This document shows positions 54,441-62,541 of a DNA stretch of 64,000 nucleotides, one piece after another (position 1 is the stretch's first letter; every line of letters starts with the position of its first letter). The notes beneath the pieces are model-generated. The model made no database searches. It had not been told where the DNA came from and saw nothing but the letters and a program-made list of their open reading frames with translations. Origin of the DNA: Aliiroseovarius sp. S1123 (GTDB taxonomy: Bacteria; Pseudomonadota; Alphaproteobacteria; Rhodobacterales; Rhodobacteraceae); NCBI RefSeq assembly GCF_023015885.1, contig NZ_JALKBE010000005.1, positions 124,001-188,000 of the forward strand, written 5' to 3'. A program made the translations under genes and the position numbers.

Positions 54441-54751
54441 GCCGCGTCGCAGTCGATCTTGGCGCGTTGAATGGCCTGATCCCCTGTCAAAGACCCTTTG
54501 ACCACCTTACATCCCGTGGCCTGCTCAATCGCGATTTTCGCCCGGGCCAGAATCACCGGTACGCGGGGCAGCGCCTCGAATCCGATGCGATAGACCTCGA
54601 CCCAGTTTTCGCGCTGATGCACCGAAAAGGTAGAGCCCTCGACCTCGACCCGCGTGGTTGCAGTGTCGCGATGCATGAATTGCGGACTGGGGCTGTCGCA
54701 GGCGGCGAGGGCCGTAAAGCTCAGAAAAACAAGGGAATGGACAAGGCGCAT
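54437..54751 (-). CDS. Small putative lipoprotein
   Basis: 104 aa with a lipoprotein signal (MRLVHSLVFLSFTALAACDS, lipobox LAAC, Cys18). The mature part (TRVEVEGSTFSVHQRENWVE; IAIEQATGCKVVKGSLTGDQ) is a small alpha/beta domain with a second pair of cysteines (GCKV, DCDAA). I do not recognise the family. It is convergent with the GNAT gene and divergent from the membrane protein gene. Confidence 0.75.
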   Translation of the reverse strand: MRLVHSLVFLSFTALAACDSPSPQFMHRDTATTRVEVEGSTFSVHQRENWVEVYRIGFEALPRVPVILARAKIAIEQATGCKVVKGSLTGDQAIQRAKIDCDAA

Positions 54752-54859
54752 GGGTTGGGTCTCCTTCCTCTGCAGATTGCGGTGTCTTGGTTAACAATCG
54801 GTAAATCCGGGCAAATTCACCCCGCGACAACCTGTACACGGGCAGGGGCTTGCGAACTG

Positions 54860-54871
54860 TTGCAATTGCAA
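54860..54871 (+). promoter_or_regulatory. Palindromic operator TTGCAATTGCAA
   Basis: A perfect 12-base palindrome followed at once by TTATAAG, a -10-like box, 43 bases before the ATG of the membrane protein gene. The overlap of palindrome and promoter suggests repression by a dimeric regulator. The regulator is not evident in the window. Confidence 0.55.
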
Positions 54872-54913
54872 TTATAAGATATTCAAGAAAACGAATATGA
54901 ATGGAGAAATCCG

Positions 54914-56119
54914 ATGCAAACCTCTCGTCCCGCGGATAAATATTCGCCGCTCTACTTCCTGGCCTCGGTCGGGGCCGGTGGCCTGTCGGTCACCTTCTTC
55001 ATGTACCTGATGTTCTGGGTGAAACACCCGGGCCAGCCCGTGCCGGTCTTTGAGGACATTATGTCCGCCTTCACCACCGGATCGATGGGCATCAAGGTTG
55101 CCATCGCCGTGGCGTGGGCCGGGATTGCCGCCATGGTCTTCCTGAACCTGAAATACCTGATCTGGAACCTGAAGAGATTCTCGGCCTTCCGCAAAACAGA
55201 TGCCTACACCGCGCTGAAGAACTCGAACGCAGAGACCACCATCCTTGCCATGCCGCTGGCCTTGGCGATGAGCGTAAACGGCCTGTTCGTCGCCGGTCTG
55301 GTCTTCGTGCCCGGCCTGTGGTCGATCGTGGAATACCTGTTCCCCTTCGCCATGGCGGCCTTTCTTGCCATCGGCATTCTGGCGCTGAGCTATATCGGTG
55401 ACTTCCTTGGTCGTGTTCTGTCCAAAGGTGGTGTCTTCGATGTGACTGCCCATAACAGCTTTGCACAGATGCTGCCGTCCTTTGCGCTTGCCATGACCGC
55501 CGTTGGCTTTGCTGCCCCCGCCGCGATGAGCACAAACACCATCGTCGTGGGCGTATCGCTGGTTGGCTCGACCTTCTTTGGTACAGCAGCGATTGTCTAT
55601 GCCGCTCTGGCCCTGTTCACCGCCTTCAACTCGATGCTGCATCACGGCACTGCCAAGGAAGCTGCCCCAACCCTGATGATTGTTATCCCACTGATGACCA
55701 TTCTGGGCATCATGTTCTTGCGCCAAGACCACGGCCTGCACGCCACCTTTGACGTCCATGGCTCGGCTGCGGAAACCATGGTGTTCCTTGCCCGCCTGAT
55801 GGCAGTACAGGTCCTGTTCGGGCTACTGGGTCTGGTTGTGCTGTCGCGCGTTGGCTACTGGAAAAGCTTTGTCTTCGGGAACGAGACTTCGCCCGGTTCC
55901 TATGCGCTGGTCTGCCCGGGAGTTGCCCTGTCGGTTCTGCTGCAGTTCTTCCTGAACTCTGGTCTGGTCAAAGCTGGCGTGGTCGACAAGTTCTCGGTCA
56001 TGTACTGGGTGATTTCCGCCATTGCGATTGCGTTCCAAATGGCCATGATTGTCTTGGTTGTTCGCTTGAACAAACAGCATTTTGGCCGCGTACACAGTTC
56101 GGCCGTACCAGCCGAGTAA
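54914..56119 (+). CDS. Multi-pass membrane protein, TsoY-like or TDT-like
   Basis: A 401-aa inner-membrane protein with about ten spans and small loops. Opening YSPLYFLASVGAGGLSVTFF and internal NAETTILAMPLALAMSVNGL, AHNSFAQMLPSFALAMTAVG and FTAFNSMLHHGTAKEAAP are distinctive. The fold impression is that of tellurite/dicarboxylate (SLAC1-like) transporters. I associate the opening with the family named TsoY, some members of which are selenoproteins; that recall is uncertain and no in-frame TGA is present here. Substrate unknown. The start has GGAG nine bases upstream. Confidence 0.65.
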   Translation: MQTSRPADKYSPLYFLASVGAGGLSVTFFMYLMFWVKHPGQPVPVFEDIMSAFTTGSMGIKVAIAVAWAGIAAMVFLNLKYLIWNLKRFSAFRKTDAYTALKNSNAETTILAMPLALAMSVNGLFVAGLVFVPGLWSIVEYLFPFAMAAFLAIGILALSYIGDFLGRVLSKGGVFDVTAHNSFAQMLPSFALAMTAVGFAAPAAMSTNTIVVGVSLVGSTFFGTAAIVYAALALFTAFNSMLHHGTAKEAAPTLMIVIPLMTILGIMFLRQDHGLHATFDVHGSAAETMVFLARLMAVQVLFGLLGLVVLSRVGYWKSFVFGNETSPGSYALVCPGVALSVLLQFFLNSGLVKAGVVDKFSVMYWVISAIAIAFQMAMIVLVVRLNKQHFGRVHSSAVPAE

Positions 56120-56146
56120 TATACCACTCACGGTGGCCAAAATAGA

Positions 56147-56173
56147 CGGGCGTCCTGATTTTCGGGGCGCCCG
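56147..56173 (+). terminator. GC-rich hairpin between membrane protein gene and cobO
   Basis: CGGGCGTCCT and GGGGCGCCCG pair with two wobbles around GATTTTC. No T tract follows, so it is a weak terminator or a leader structure. Confidence 0.35.
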
Positions 56174-56232
56174 CACTTGCATCTGGTGGCATGTGCTCTC
56201 ACACTGGTCTGACATTCAGAAGTGAGGCCAGA

Positions 56233-56841
56233 ATGACCGTAGATCCCGATCGCCACGCCACAAAGATGGCAAAGAAGAAAGCCGCCCGTGACAAGATCAT
56301 GGCGACGAAGACCGACAAGAAGGGTCTGATCATCGTGCATACGGGCAAGGGCAAGGGCAAAAGCTCGGCCGCGTTCGGGATGATTTTCCGCTGCATCGCT
56401 GCTGATATGAAATGCGCCGTGGTGCAGTTCATCAAGGGCGGCATGGATTGCGGCGAGCGTGATCTGATCAACGCCAAGTTCAGCGACATTTGCGAGTTCT
56501 ACACGATGGGTGAAGGCTTCACGTGGGAGACCCAAGACCGCACCCGCGACATCGAGATGGCGCAGGCTGCGTGGGAGAAGTCGAAAGAGCTGATCCGCGA
56601 TCCGTCCAACAAGATGGTCCTGCTGGACGAGATCAACATTGCCATTCGCTACGACTATGTCGACATCAACGAGGTGGTGAAGTTCCTGGTCGAAGAGAAA
56701 CCCGACATGACCCACGTGGTTCTGACCGGGCGCAATGCCTCGGACGATCTGATCGAGATTGCCGATCTGGTGACCGAGATGGAGTTGGTGAAGCACCCGT
56801 TCCGGTCGGGCATCAAAGCGCAGATTGGGGTCGAATACTGA
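56233..56841 (+). CDS. cobO: Cob(I)yrinic acid a,c-diamide adenosyltransferase
   Basis: A 202-aa CobA/CobO-type ATP:corrinoid adenosyltransferase that adds the upper 5'-deoxyadenosyl ligand. P-loop VHTGKGKGKSSAAFGM, then RCIAADMKCAVVQFIKGGMD, MVLLDEINIAIRYDYVD and VVLTGRNASDDLIEIADLV. ATG 56233 with GAGG is chosen; the frame to 56191 adds nothing conserved. It sits 2.3 kb from cobN but in its own unit with the YCII-like gene. Confidence 0.96.
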   Translation: MTVDPDRHATKMAKKKAARDKIMATKTDKKGLIIVHTGKGKGKSSAAFGMIFRCIAADMKCAVVQFIKGGMDCGERDLINAKFSDICEFYTMGEGFTWETQDRTRDIEMAQAAWEKSKELIRDPSNKMVLLDEINIAIRYDYVDINEVVKFLVEEKPDMTHVVLTGRNASDDLIEIADLVTEMELVKHPFRSGIKAQIGVEY

Positions 56842-56864
56842 TCCCCTAAACGGGAGGAGAAACG

Positions 56865-57176
56865 ATGCCGAGATTCTACATGGCCTATCACGAGCCGACG
56901 GATGTGCCCGACGATCAGAAGGCTAAGATGCAGGCTGCGTATAAGGCGTGGATCGCCAAATACGCGGACGTGTTCGAAATGCCCGAGACGCCCTTTAAGG
57001 CACAATGGACCGTGGATGGTGATGGCCACCGCGAAGGGTTCAAGCAGCCGATGATGGGTTTTTGCGTGATCAACGCGCCGGACGCGGACACGGCCTTGGC
57101 GATTGCCAGTGAAAACAGCTTCATCCAGATGGGCACGATCCATCTGGCCGAGCTAATGGAGATGCCGAAGGGCTGA
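56865..57176 (+). CDS. YCII-like dimeric alpha/beta-barrel protein
   Basis: A 103-aa protein, MPRFYMAYHEPTDVPDDQKA ... GFCVINAPDADTALAIASEN, matching the YCII/DGPF-type ferredoxin-like fold. It follows cobO by 23 bp with GGAGG before its ATG, so it is probably co-transcribed. No catalytic function can be claimed. Confidence 0.75.
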   Translation: MPRFYMAYHEPTDVPDDQKAKMQAAYKAWIAKYADVFEMPETPFKAQWTVDGDGHREGFKQPMMGFCVINAPDADTALAIASENSFIQMGTIHLAELMEMPKG

Positions 57177-57199
57177 TCCCTAGCGCCGGGGCGTGGCGG

Positions 57200-58855
57200 T
57201 CACCCCGCCTCGCCCTGTGCGCGCAACTGATCCAGCGTCAGCCCCGGCGTGGCGACCTGCTGGTCCACCACCAACTCGATGACAGCCAGTTTGCCTGACG
57301 CTTCGGCGCGGCGGAAAGCTGCTTCGAAGTCTTCCGTTCGCGTGACCGTTTCCCCATGGCCTCCATAGGCGCGGGCCAGATCCGCAAAATCGGGATTCGC
57401 CATATCCGTGCCCGAGACGCGCGCCGGGTAGGTGCGTTCTTGGTGCATCCGGATGGTACCATAGCGCCCGTTGTTCACGATGATCGCGATGGGTTTGGCA
57501 CCGTGCTGCACGGCGGTCGACATCTCGTTCAGGGTCATCTGAAATTCGCCATCCCCAAGCCATGCAATGACGGTGCGGTCAGGATGTTGCAGGCTGGCGG
57601 CTACTGCGGCCGGGAAGCCATAGCCCATCGAGCCCGAGGTCGGGGCCAACTGCGTGCCGTATTCCTTGAAGCGGAAGTAGCGGTGCAGCCATGTGGCATA
57701 GTTTCCGGCTCCGTTGGTCATGATGGTGTCGTTAGGCAGAGTGTCCGACAGCCAGTGCATGATGCGCTCCAGCTTGACCGGGCCGGGGGTCTCGACCGGG
57801 GTCTGGAACGCGTCATAAGCTGCGCGGCCTTGTTGCGTCCATTCCGCCCACGGGGTGGCGGTCAGCGCGGGCTGCGCGCCAAGCGCCGAAATCGCTGAGG
57901 GGCCGGTCGCCAGCACAGTTTGGTCGGCGTGATAAACGCGACCCAGCTCTTCTGCGCAGGGATAGACATGCACGATCCGCTTGCCGGTCTGGATCGGGTT
58001 CAGCATCTCGTAGCTGCCAGTCACGATGTCGCCCAAGCGGCTGCCGAGAACGACCAACGTGTCGGCCGCGCCGAACATGGTTTTCAGCGCCGGGTTAATG
58101 CCAAGGCCGAGGTCTCCGACATAGTTCGGGTGGCGGTTGTCGACATAGTCCTGACGGCGGAAGGCCGTGGCGACGGGCAGGGCATTGGCGGCGGCGAATT
58201 CCATCAGCGCCGCACCCGCTTCAGCCGTCCAACCCGGACCGCCTGCGATCAGAAGCGGACGCGCGGAGGTCGCAATCGCGGCCATGATGGCACCTGCGTC
58301 CGCGCTGGACACGTTGCCCTGCGTGGCGGGTACGGCGGGGCGATCCGGCACATCAGCTACGTCGCTGAGCATATCCTCGGGCAGGGCGACCACGACGGGA
58401 CCGGGGCGTCCGGTGCGGGCGACATGGAAGGCGCGGGCGAGGTATTCGGGCAGGCGATCGGTCTGGTCAACCTCGCAGGACCACTTGGCAAGCGGGCCAA
58501 AGAAAGCACGATAGTCGACTTCCTGAAACGCTCCGCGATCCCGGTGGCCGCGTGCAATCTGGCCGACGAACACCACCATTGGCGTGGCGTCCTGCATGGC
58601 GACGTGAATGCCGGAAGACGCATTTGTCGCCCCCGGCCCGCGTGTTACGAACAACACGCCCGGCGCGCCGGTCAGCTTGCCATGTGCCTCGGCCATCATC
58701 GCCGCGCCGCCTTCCTGACGGCAGACCACATTTTCGATCCCACTGTCGTAAAGCCCGTCCAGTGCGGCCAGAAAGCTTTCGCCGGGCACGGAAAAGACGC
58801 GGCTCACGCCTTCAGTTTTCAGGTGATCGACAAGGATTTGTCCGCCGTGGCGCAT
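57200..58855 (-). CDS. Thiamine pyrophosphate enzyme, acetolactate synthase-like
   Basis: A 551-aa TPP-dependent enzyme. The N-terminal domain carries the catalytic Glu in NVVCRQEGGAAMMAEAHGKL. A central Rossmann domain follows, then the C-terminal Mg-TPP motif WLGDGEFQMTLNEM with NNGRYGTI. Architecture equals acetolactate synthase/benzoylformate decarboxylase relatives, but there is no regulatory subunit gene beside it, so branched-chain synthesis is unlikely. Substrate unknown. It is flanked by the divergent FMN reductase gene. Confidence 0.88.
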   Translation of the reverse strand: MRHGGQILVDHLKTEGVSRVFSVPGESFLAALDGLYDSGIENVVCRQEGGAAMMAEAHGKLTGAPGVLFVTRGPGATNASSGIHVAMQDATPMVVFVGQIARGHRDRGAFQEVDYRAFFGPLAKWSCEVDQTDRLPEYLARAFHVARTGRPGPVVVALPEDMLSDVADVPDRPAVPATQGNVSSADAGAIMAAIATSARPLLIAGGPGWTAEAGAALMEFAAANALPVATAFRRQDYVDNRHPNYVGDLGLGINPALKTMFGAADTLVVLGSRLGDIVTGSYEMLNPIQTGKRIVHVYPCAEELGRVYHADQTVLATGPSAISALGAQPALTATPWAEWTQQGRAAYDAFQTPVETPGPVKLERIMHWLSDTLPNDTIMTNGAGNYATWLHRYFRFKEYGTQLAPTSGSMGYGFPAAVAASLQHPDRTVIAWLGDGEFQMTLNEMSTAVQHGAKPIAIIVNNGRYGTIRMHQERTYPARVSGTDMANPDFADLARAYGGHGETVTRTEDFEAAFRRAEASGKLAVIELVVDQQVATPGLTLDQLRAQGEAG

Positions 58856-58929
58856 GGGTAAGTCTCGTCTTATCTTGACCTCTCATGTCGCGCGCCCCAC
58901 ATCCTTGGGACGCGAACAAGGAGGTTCAT

Positions 58930-59475
58930 TTGTCCAAACACCAATTGCTTGGCATGTCCGGTTCCCTGCGTAAAGACGCAACCAACCGGTTCTTGCTGCG
59001 AAATGCTGCGCGGCTTTATGGCGATGCGGATTACGTCGAGGCAGATTTGAACTTGCCGCTTTACGATGGCGACCTTGAGGATGCCGAGGGGATCCCCGAA
59101 AGCGTGGCGAAACTGGCGGCGCAGATTGCAGCAGCGGACGCGGTGATCATCTCGACGCCGGAGTACAACAAGATGCTGACCGGCGTTTTGAAGAATGCGC
59201 TGGATTGGGTCAGCCGGGTGAAGCCTCATCCTTGGCAGGGCAAGCCTGTTGCCGTGATGTCGGCCGCCGGAGGTCGCGCGGGCGGAGAACGGGCGCAGGC
59301 GTCTTTGGTGGCGGCAATGGTGCCGTTTCAGCCCAAGCTTGTGATCGGGCCAGAGATCGCTGTGGCGGGCAGTTCGAAAGAATTCGACGAAAATGGCAAT
59401 CTGACGAATGAGCGCTACGAGGCCAATCTGGTGAAGCTGATGGGGAAGCTGAGGGCCGCCGCGGATCAGTCCTGA
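58930..59475 (+). CDS. NADPH-dependent FMN reductase-like flavoprotein
   Basis: A 181-aa flavodoxin-fold reductase: phosphate loop GMSGSLRKDATNRFLLRNAA, substrate region ISTPEYNKMLTGVLKNALDW, and SAAGGRAGGERAQ. The start is TTG 58930, six bases after AAGGAGG; the frame to 58885 places the ribosome site inside the gene, so TTG is favoured. Similar to quinone and azo reductases of the YieF/ChrR group. Confidence 0.88.
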   Translation: MSKHQLLGMSGSLRKDATNRFLLRNAARLYGDADYVEADLNLPLYDGDLEDAEGIPESVAKLAAQIAAADAVIISTPEYNKMLTGVLKNALDWVSRVKPHPWQGKPVAVMSAAGGRAGGERAQASLVAAMVPFQPKLVIGPEIAVAGSSKEFDENGNLTNERYEANLVKLMGKLRAAADQS

Positions 59476-59870
59476 AGCCGCTCAGCGATTTCGATCAGGT
59501 TTCCATCGGGGTCGCGAATGTAGATTGACTGGATTGGAAACTGTGCGCCGGTACGAGGCACAGGCCCTTCGACGATCGCGACGTTCTGTGTCTTCAAATG
59601 GGTCATCCACGCTTCCAGCGGTGTGTCCGACAGAAAACACAGATCGGCGCTTCCTGGCGTTGGGGTCGCCGCTTTAGGGTCGAATTCTCTGCCTGCCTGA
59701 TGCAGGTTGATCTTCTGACGACCAAACTCCAAGGCCCAACGGGCCGTGCCATCGGCGACCTTGAACTGGATCGCAGTCATGCCTAGCACGTTGGCGTAGA
59801 AGGTTGCTGTCTGGTCAATGTTGGCGACTGTCAGGACGAAGTGATCCAGTGAGCTTAGTGTCGGTGTCAT
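59466..59870 (-). CDS. VOC family protein (glyoxalase/dioxygenase fold)
   Basis: A 134-aa two-module VOC protein. Metal ligands are visible as the His in SLDHFVLTVANI, His in KINLHQAGREF and Glu in NLIEIAERL. It belongs to the group including virulence-factor-like and fosfomycin-type proteins, without enough to choose a substrate. It lies 12 bp after the FAD oxidoreductase on the same strand. Confidence 0.88.
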   Translation of the reverse strand: MTPTLSSLDHFVLTVANIDQTATFYANVLGMTAIQFKVADGTARWALEFGRQKINLHQAGREFDPKAATPTPGSADLCFLSDTPLEAWMTHLKTQNVAIVEGPVPRTGAQFPIQSIYIRDPDGNLIEIAERLQD

Positions 59871-59882
59871 GCGGATGTGCTC

Positions 59883-60923
59883 CTACAAGCTGGCCTCGAC
59901 CCGGAAATCTTCGGGGATCTCGTCGCGGCCTTCCAATACCAGATCCGCCATCAACTCCCCCACCCGCGGGCCCATACCGAAGCCGATCTTGAAGCCGCCA
60001 TTGGCGATGAAGGCGCCGGGGCGGCCGGGGTATTCACCCAGCATCGGCGCGCGTGATTTGGCGCGGGGGCGGACGCCCGCCCAGCGTTCGATCACCGGGG
60101 CGTCTGCAAGGGCCGGGCAGGCGGCGCGGGCGCGGGCGATAACCTCGTCCAGTGCATCGTCACAGCTGGATGGATCGTCAAACTCACGTTCACTGGTGGA
60201 CCCGATGGCGACCGTGCCATCCGCGTGGGGGATGATGTGCACGGCATCTGCAAACAGCTGCGGCATATCGCGGGCGTCATAGTCCAGAAGCGCGCTTTGT
60301 CCTTTGACACCGTTGCCAACGGGTTTGCCCAATTCCTCGGACAGTTTTACCATGCCCTGCCAGCCGGTCGCCCAGACCTCGGTCCCTTCCGAGGGGCCGT
60401 CGGTCACGACTTCGCCACCCTTGGCTTGGATTGCAGCGACCAAAGCGGCACCTGCCCGGCGGGGGCTCATCCGGGCGGTCAGTGTGTCGTAGATCAGGAA
60501 GCCCGTGGGGCTGATCGGCGCCCAATCGGGGAAGTCCGACGCTGGGCGCACCTGCCACACGGCTTTGCCTTGCCACAGCGTGTCGGCCTCGGCCGCGCGG
60601 GACTTGGCAAGGTCCAGCAGGCGTTCATCTGCGATGGGTTGTAAACGGCCTGACCGCGCATAACCGGGGGATTTTCCTGACACCGCTTCGACCTCGGCCC
60701 AATACGCTTCCGCCATGATCAGGCTGTCGAATTGAAAGGCTTTCTTGGCGTTCCAGCGTTCGGGGACATGCGGGGCCAGCGCGCCGACCAGACCTCCGGA
60801 TGATCCCGCGCCCGGCCCATTCGGGTCGATCACCCGCACCTTCGCGCCACGTTTGGCGCAGCTCCATGCAACCGATAGGCCAAAGATCCCCGCGCCGTAA
60901 ACTGTCACATCAGCGATTGCCAT
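59883..60923 (-). CDS. FAD-dependent oxidoreductase, likely stand-alone MnmC oxidase domain
   Basis: A 346-aa DAO-fold flavoprotein: VYGAGIFGLSVAWSCAKRGA, IDPNGPGAGSSGGLVGALAP, then IPHADGTVAIGSTSEREFDD, WAGVRPRAKSRAPMLGEYPG and GGFKIGFGMGPRVGELMADL. It is divergent from and 55 bp away from mnmD. In E. coli MnmC one polypeptide holds the MnmD methylase and an FAD oxidase removing carboxymethyl from cmnm5U34. This gene fits the second activity, but the match is by context; a glycine or D-amino-acid oxidase cannot be excluded. Confidence 0.72.
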   Translation of the reverse strand: MAIADVTVYGAGIFGLSVAWSCAKRGAKVRVIDPNGPGAGSSGGLVGALAPHVPERWNAKKAFQFDSLIMAEAYWAEVEAVSGKSPGYARSGRLQPIADERLLDLAKSRAAEADTLWQGKAVWQVRPASDFPDWAPISPTGFLIYDTLTARMSPRRAGAALVAAIQAKGGEVVTDGPSEGTEVWATGWQGMVKLSEELGKPVGNGVKGQSALLDYDARDMPQLFADAVHIIPHADGTVAIGSTSEREFDDPSSCDDALDEVIARARAACPALADAPVIERWAGVRPRAKSRAPMLGEYPGRPGAFIANGGFKIGFGMGPRVGELMADLVLEGRDEIPEDFRVEASL

Positions 60924-60978
60924 CAGAGCTATCCTTCTTCATGTTCGCGCAGGTTTCAAAAGCGTTCTAGGGCAGATC

Positions 60979-61668
60979 ATGACAAAGCGCCAGACAACGA
61001 CCACCGCGGCGACGATCACGTGGAAAGACAGCGGCGTGCCGGTGGCGGATCGGTTCGACGATCCCTATTTCTCGCTTGAAGATGGGCTGGCCGAGACGCG
61101 GCATGTCTTCATCGACGGCAATGATTTGGCTAACCGCTTTCGCCCGAGTTTCCAGATTGCCGAGCTGGGCTTTGGCACCGGTCTGAACATGCTGGCCGCG
61201 TTCATCGCGTGGCGCGCTTCGGGATCGCCCGAGGGGGCTGGGTTCACCTCGTTCGAGGCTTTCCCGATGGACGCCGCCGACATCGACCGCGCCCTGCAAA
61301 CCTTCCCAGAGGCGCATGCGGTGGCTGGGCCTTTCCTGACGGCGTGGGCTGACGGAGCGCGGCGCTTTGATCTGGACGGGTTCACGGTCGAGGTGATCGA
61401 AGGCGACGCGCGCGAAACCCTCGCGGCTTGGGATGGAAAGGCGGATGCGTGGTTCCTCGACGGCTTCTCGCCCGCGAAGAACCCCGAACTGTGGGGCGAG
61501 GACCTTATGGCACAGGTTGGCATCCACACCGCGCCAAATGGCACGTTTGCGACATATACCGCCGCAGGTTTTGTGCGCCGTGCCCTAGACGCGGCGGGTT
61601 TCGATGTGGAACGTGTATCCGGATACGGGCGCAAGCGGCATATGAGCCGTGGAACATTGCGGCCCTAG
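60979..61668 (+). CDS. mnmD: tRNA (5-methylaminomethyl-2-thiouridine)-methyltransferase MnmD
   Basis: A 229-aa SAM methyltransferase for wobble uridine 34. Features: DDPYFSLEDGLAETRHVFID, the SAM-binding IAELGFGTGLNMLAAF, FTSFEAFPMDAADIDRAL and ADAWFLDGFSPAKNPELWGE, all characteristic of the MnmC N-terminal domain. The oxidase half found in MnmC is absent from this protein and appears as the divergent neighbour. The downstream DMT gene starts 9 bp after the stop. Confidence 0.93.
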   Translation: MTKRQTTTTAATITWKDSGVPVADRFDDPYFSLEDGLAETRHVFIDGNDLANRFRPSFQIAELGFGTGLNMLAAFIAWRASGSPEGAGFTSFEAFPMDAADIDRALQTFPEAHAVAGPFLTAWADGARRFDLDGFTVEVIEGDARETLAAWDGKADAWFLDGFSPAKNPELWGEDLMAQVGIHTAPNGTFATYTAAGFVRRALDAAGFDVERVSGYGRKRHMSRGTLRP

Positions 61669-61677
61669 AAGGACGCA

Positions 61678-62541
61678 ATGGATCGCAACAATCAAATCGG
61701 CATCTGGCTGATGGTCGCCACGACCTTCGTTTTTGCGATGCAGGACGGGATCTCGCGCCATTTGGGCGGGGAATACAACGTCTGGATGGTGGTGATGATC
61801 CGCTATTGGTTCTTTGCGGCCTTCGTCATCTGGATCACCCGTCGCAATGGCGGTCTGAGCCAAGCGCTGCGCCCCGCGCGGCTGTGGCTGCAAATCTCTC
61901 GTGGCGCGTTGCTGGCGCTGGAAATCTGCGTGACGGTGATTTCGTTCACGTTGCTGGGGCTGGTGGAAAGCCACGCGATTTTCGCCGTTTACCCGCTGAT
62001 GGTGGCTGCCCTATCTGGCCCGGTTCTGGGCGAGCATGTGGGCTGGCGGCGTTGGGCGGCGATCGCGGTTGGCTTCGTTGGGATTCTGGTGATCCTGCAG
62101 CCGGGGACGGGCGTGTTTTCACCCTATGCAATTATTCCGCTGCTCGGGGCCGCGATGTTCGCGGTCTACGGCTTGATGACGCGGCTGGCAGCCAAGACCG
62201 ACAGCACGCAAACCAGCTTTTTCTGGACGGGTATTATCGGTGCCGTGGTGATGACCGCCATTGGCATTTGGTTCTGGCAGCCCATGTCGCAGGGCGATTG
62301 GGCGTGGATGGCGCTGCTGTGCTGCACCGGCGTATTGGGCCATTGGCTGCTCATCAAGTGCTACGAGTTTGCCGAGGCCAGCACCGTCCAACCCTTCGCC
62401 TATTTGCAACTGGTTTTTGTCAGCTTCATCGGCGTCTTGGTCTTCAACGAGACCTTGCACACCAATGTCGTGATCGGCGCGGTGATCGTTGTGTCGGCGG
62501 GCATTTTCACCCTGATCCGCAGCCGCCGCGCTACTTCTTAA
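61678..62541 (+). CDS. DMT superfamily exporter (EamA domains)
   Basis: A 287-aa permease with ten spans in two EamA repeats (first with FVFAMQDGISRHLGGEYN, second beginning near PYAIIPLLGAAMFAVYGLMT). The final glycine/valine-rich span contains VIGAVIVVSAGIFTLIRSRR. Substrate unknown; relatives export amino acids or metabolites. It is co-directional with mnmD, and its 3' end overlaps the convergent transglycosylase by 11 bases. Confidence 0.9.
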   Translation: MDRNNQIGIWLMVATTFVFAMQDGISRHLGGEYNVWMVVMIRYWFFAAFVIWITRRNGGLSQALRPARLWLQISRGALLALEICVTVISFTLLGLVESHAIFAVYPLMVAALSGPVLGEHVGWRRWAAIAVGFVGILVILQPGTGVFSPYAIIPLLGAAMFAVYGLMTRLAAKTDSTQTSFFWTGIIGAVVMTAIGIWFWQPMSQGDWAWMALLCCTGVLGHWLLIKCYEFAEASTVQPFAYLQLVFVSFIGVLVFNETLHTNVVIGAVIVVSAGIFTLIRSRRATS

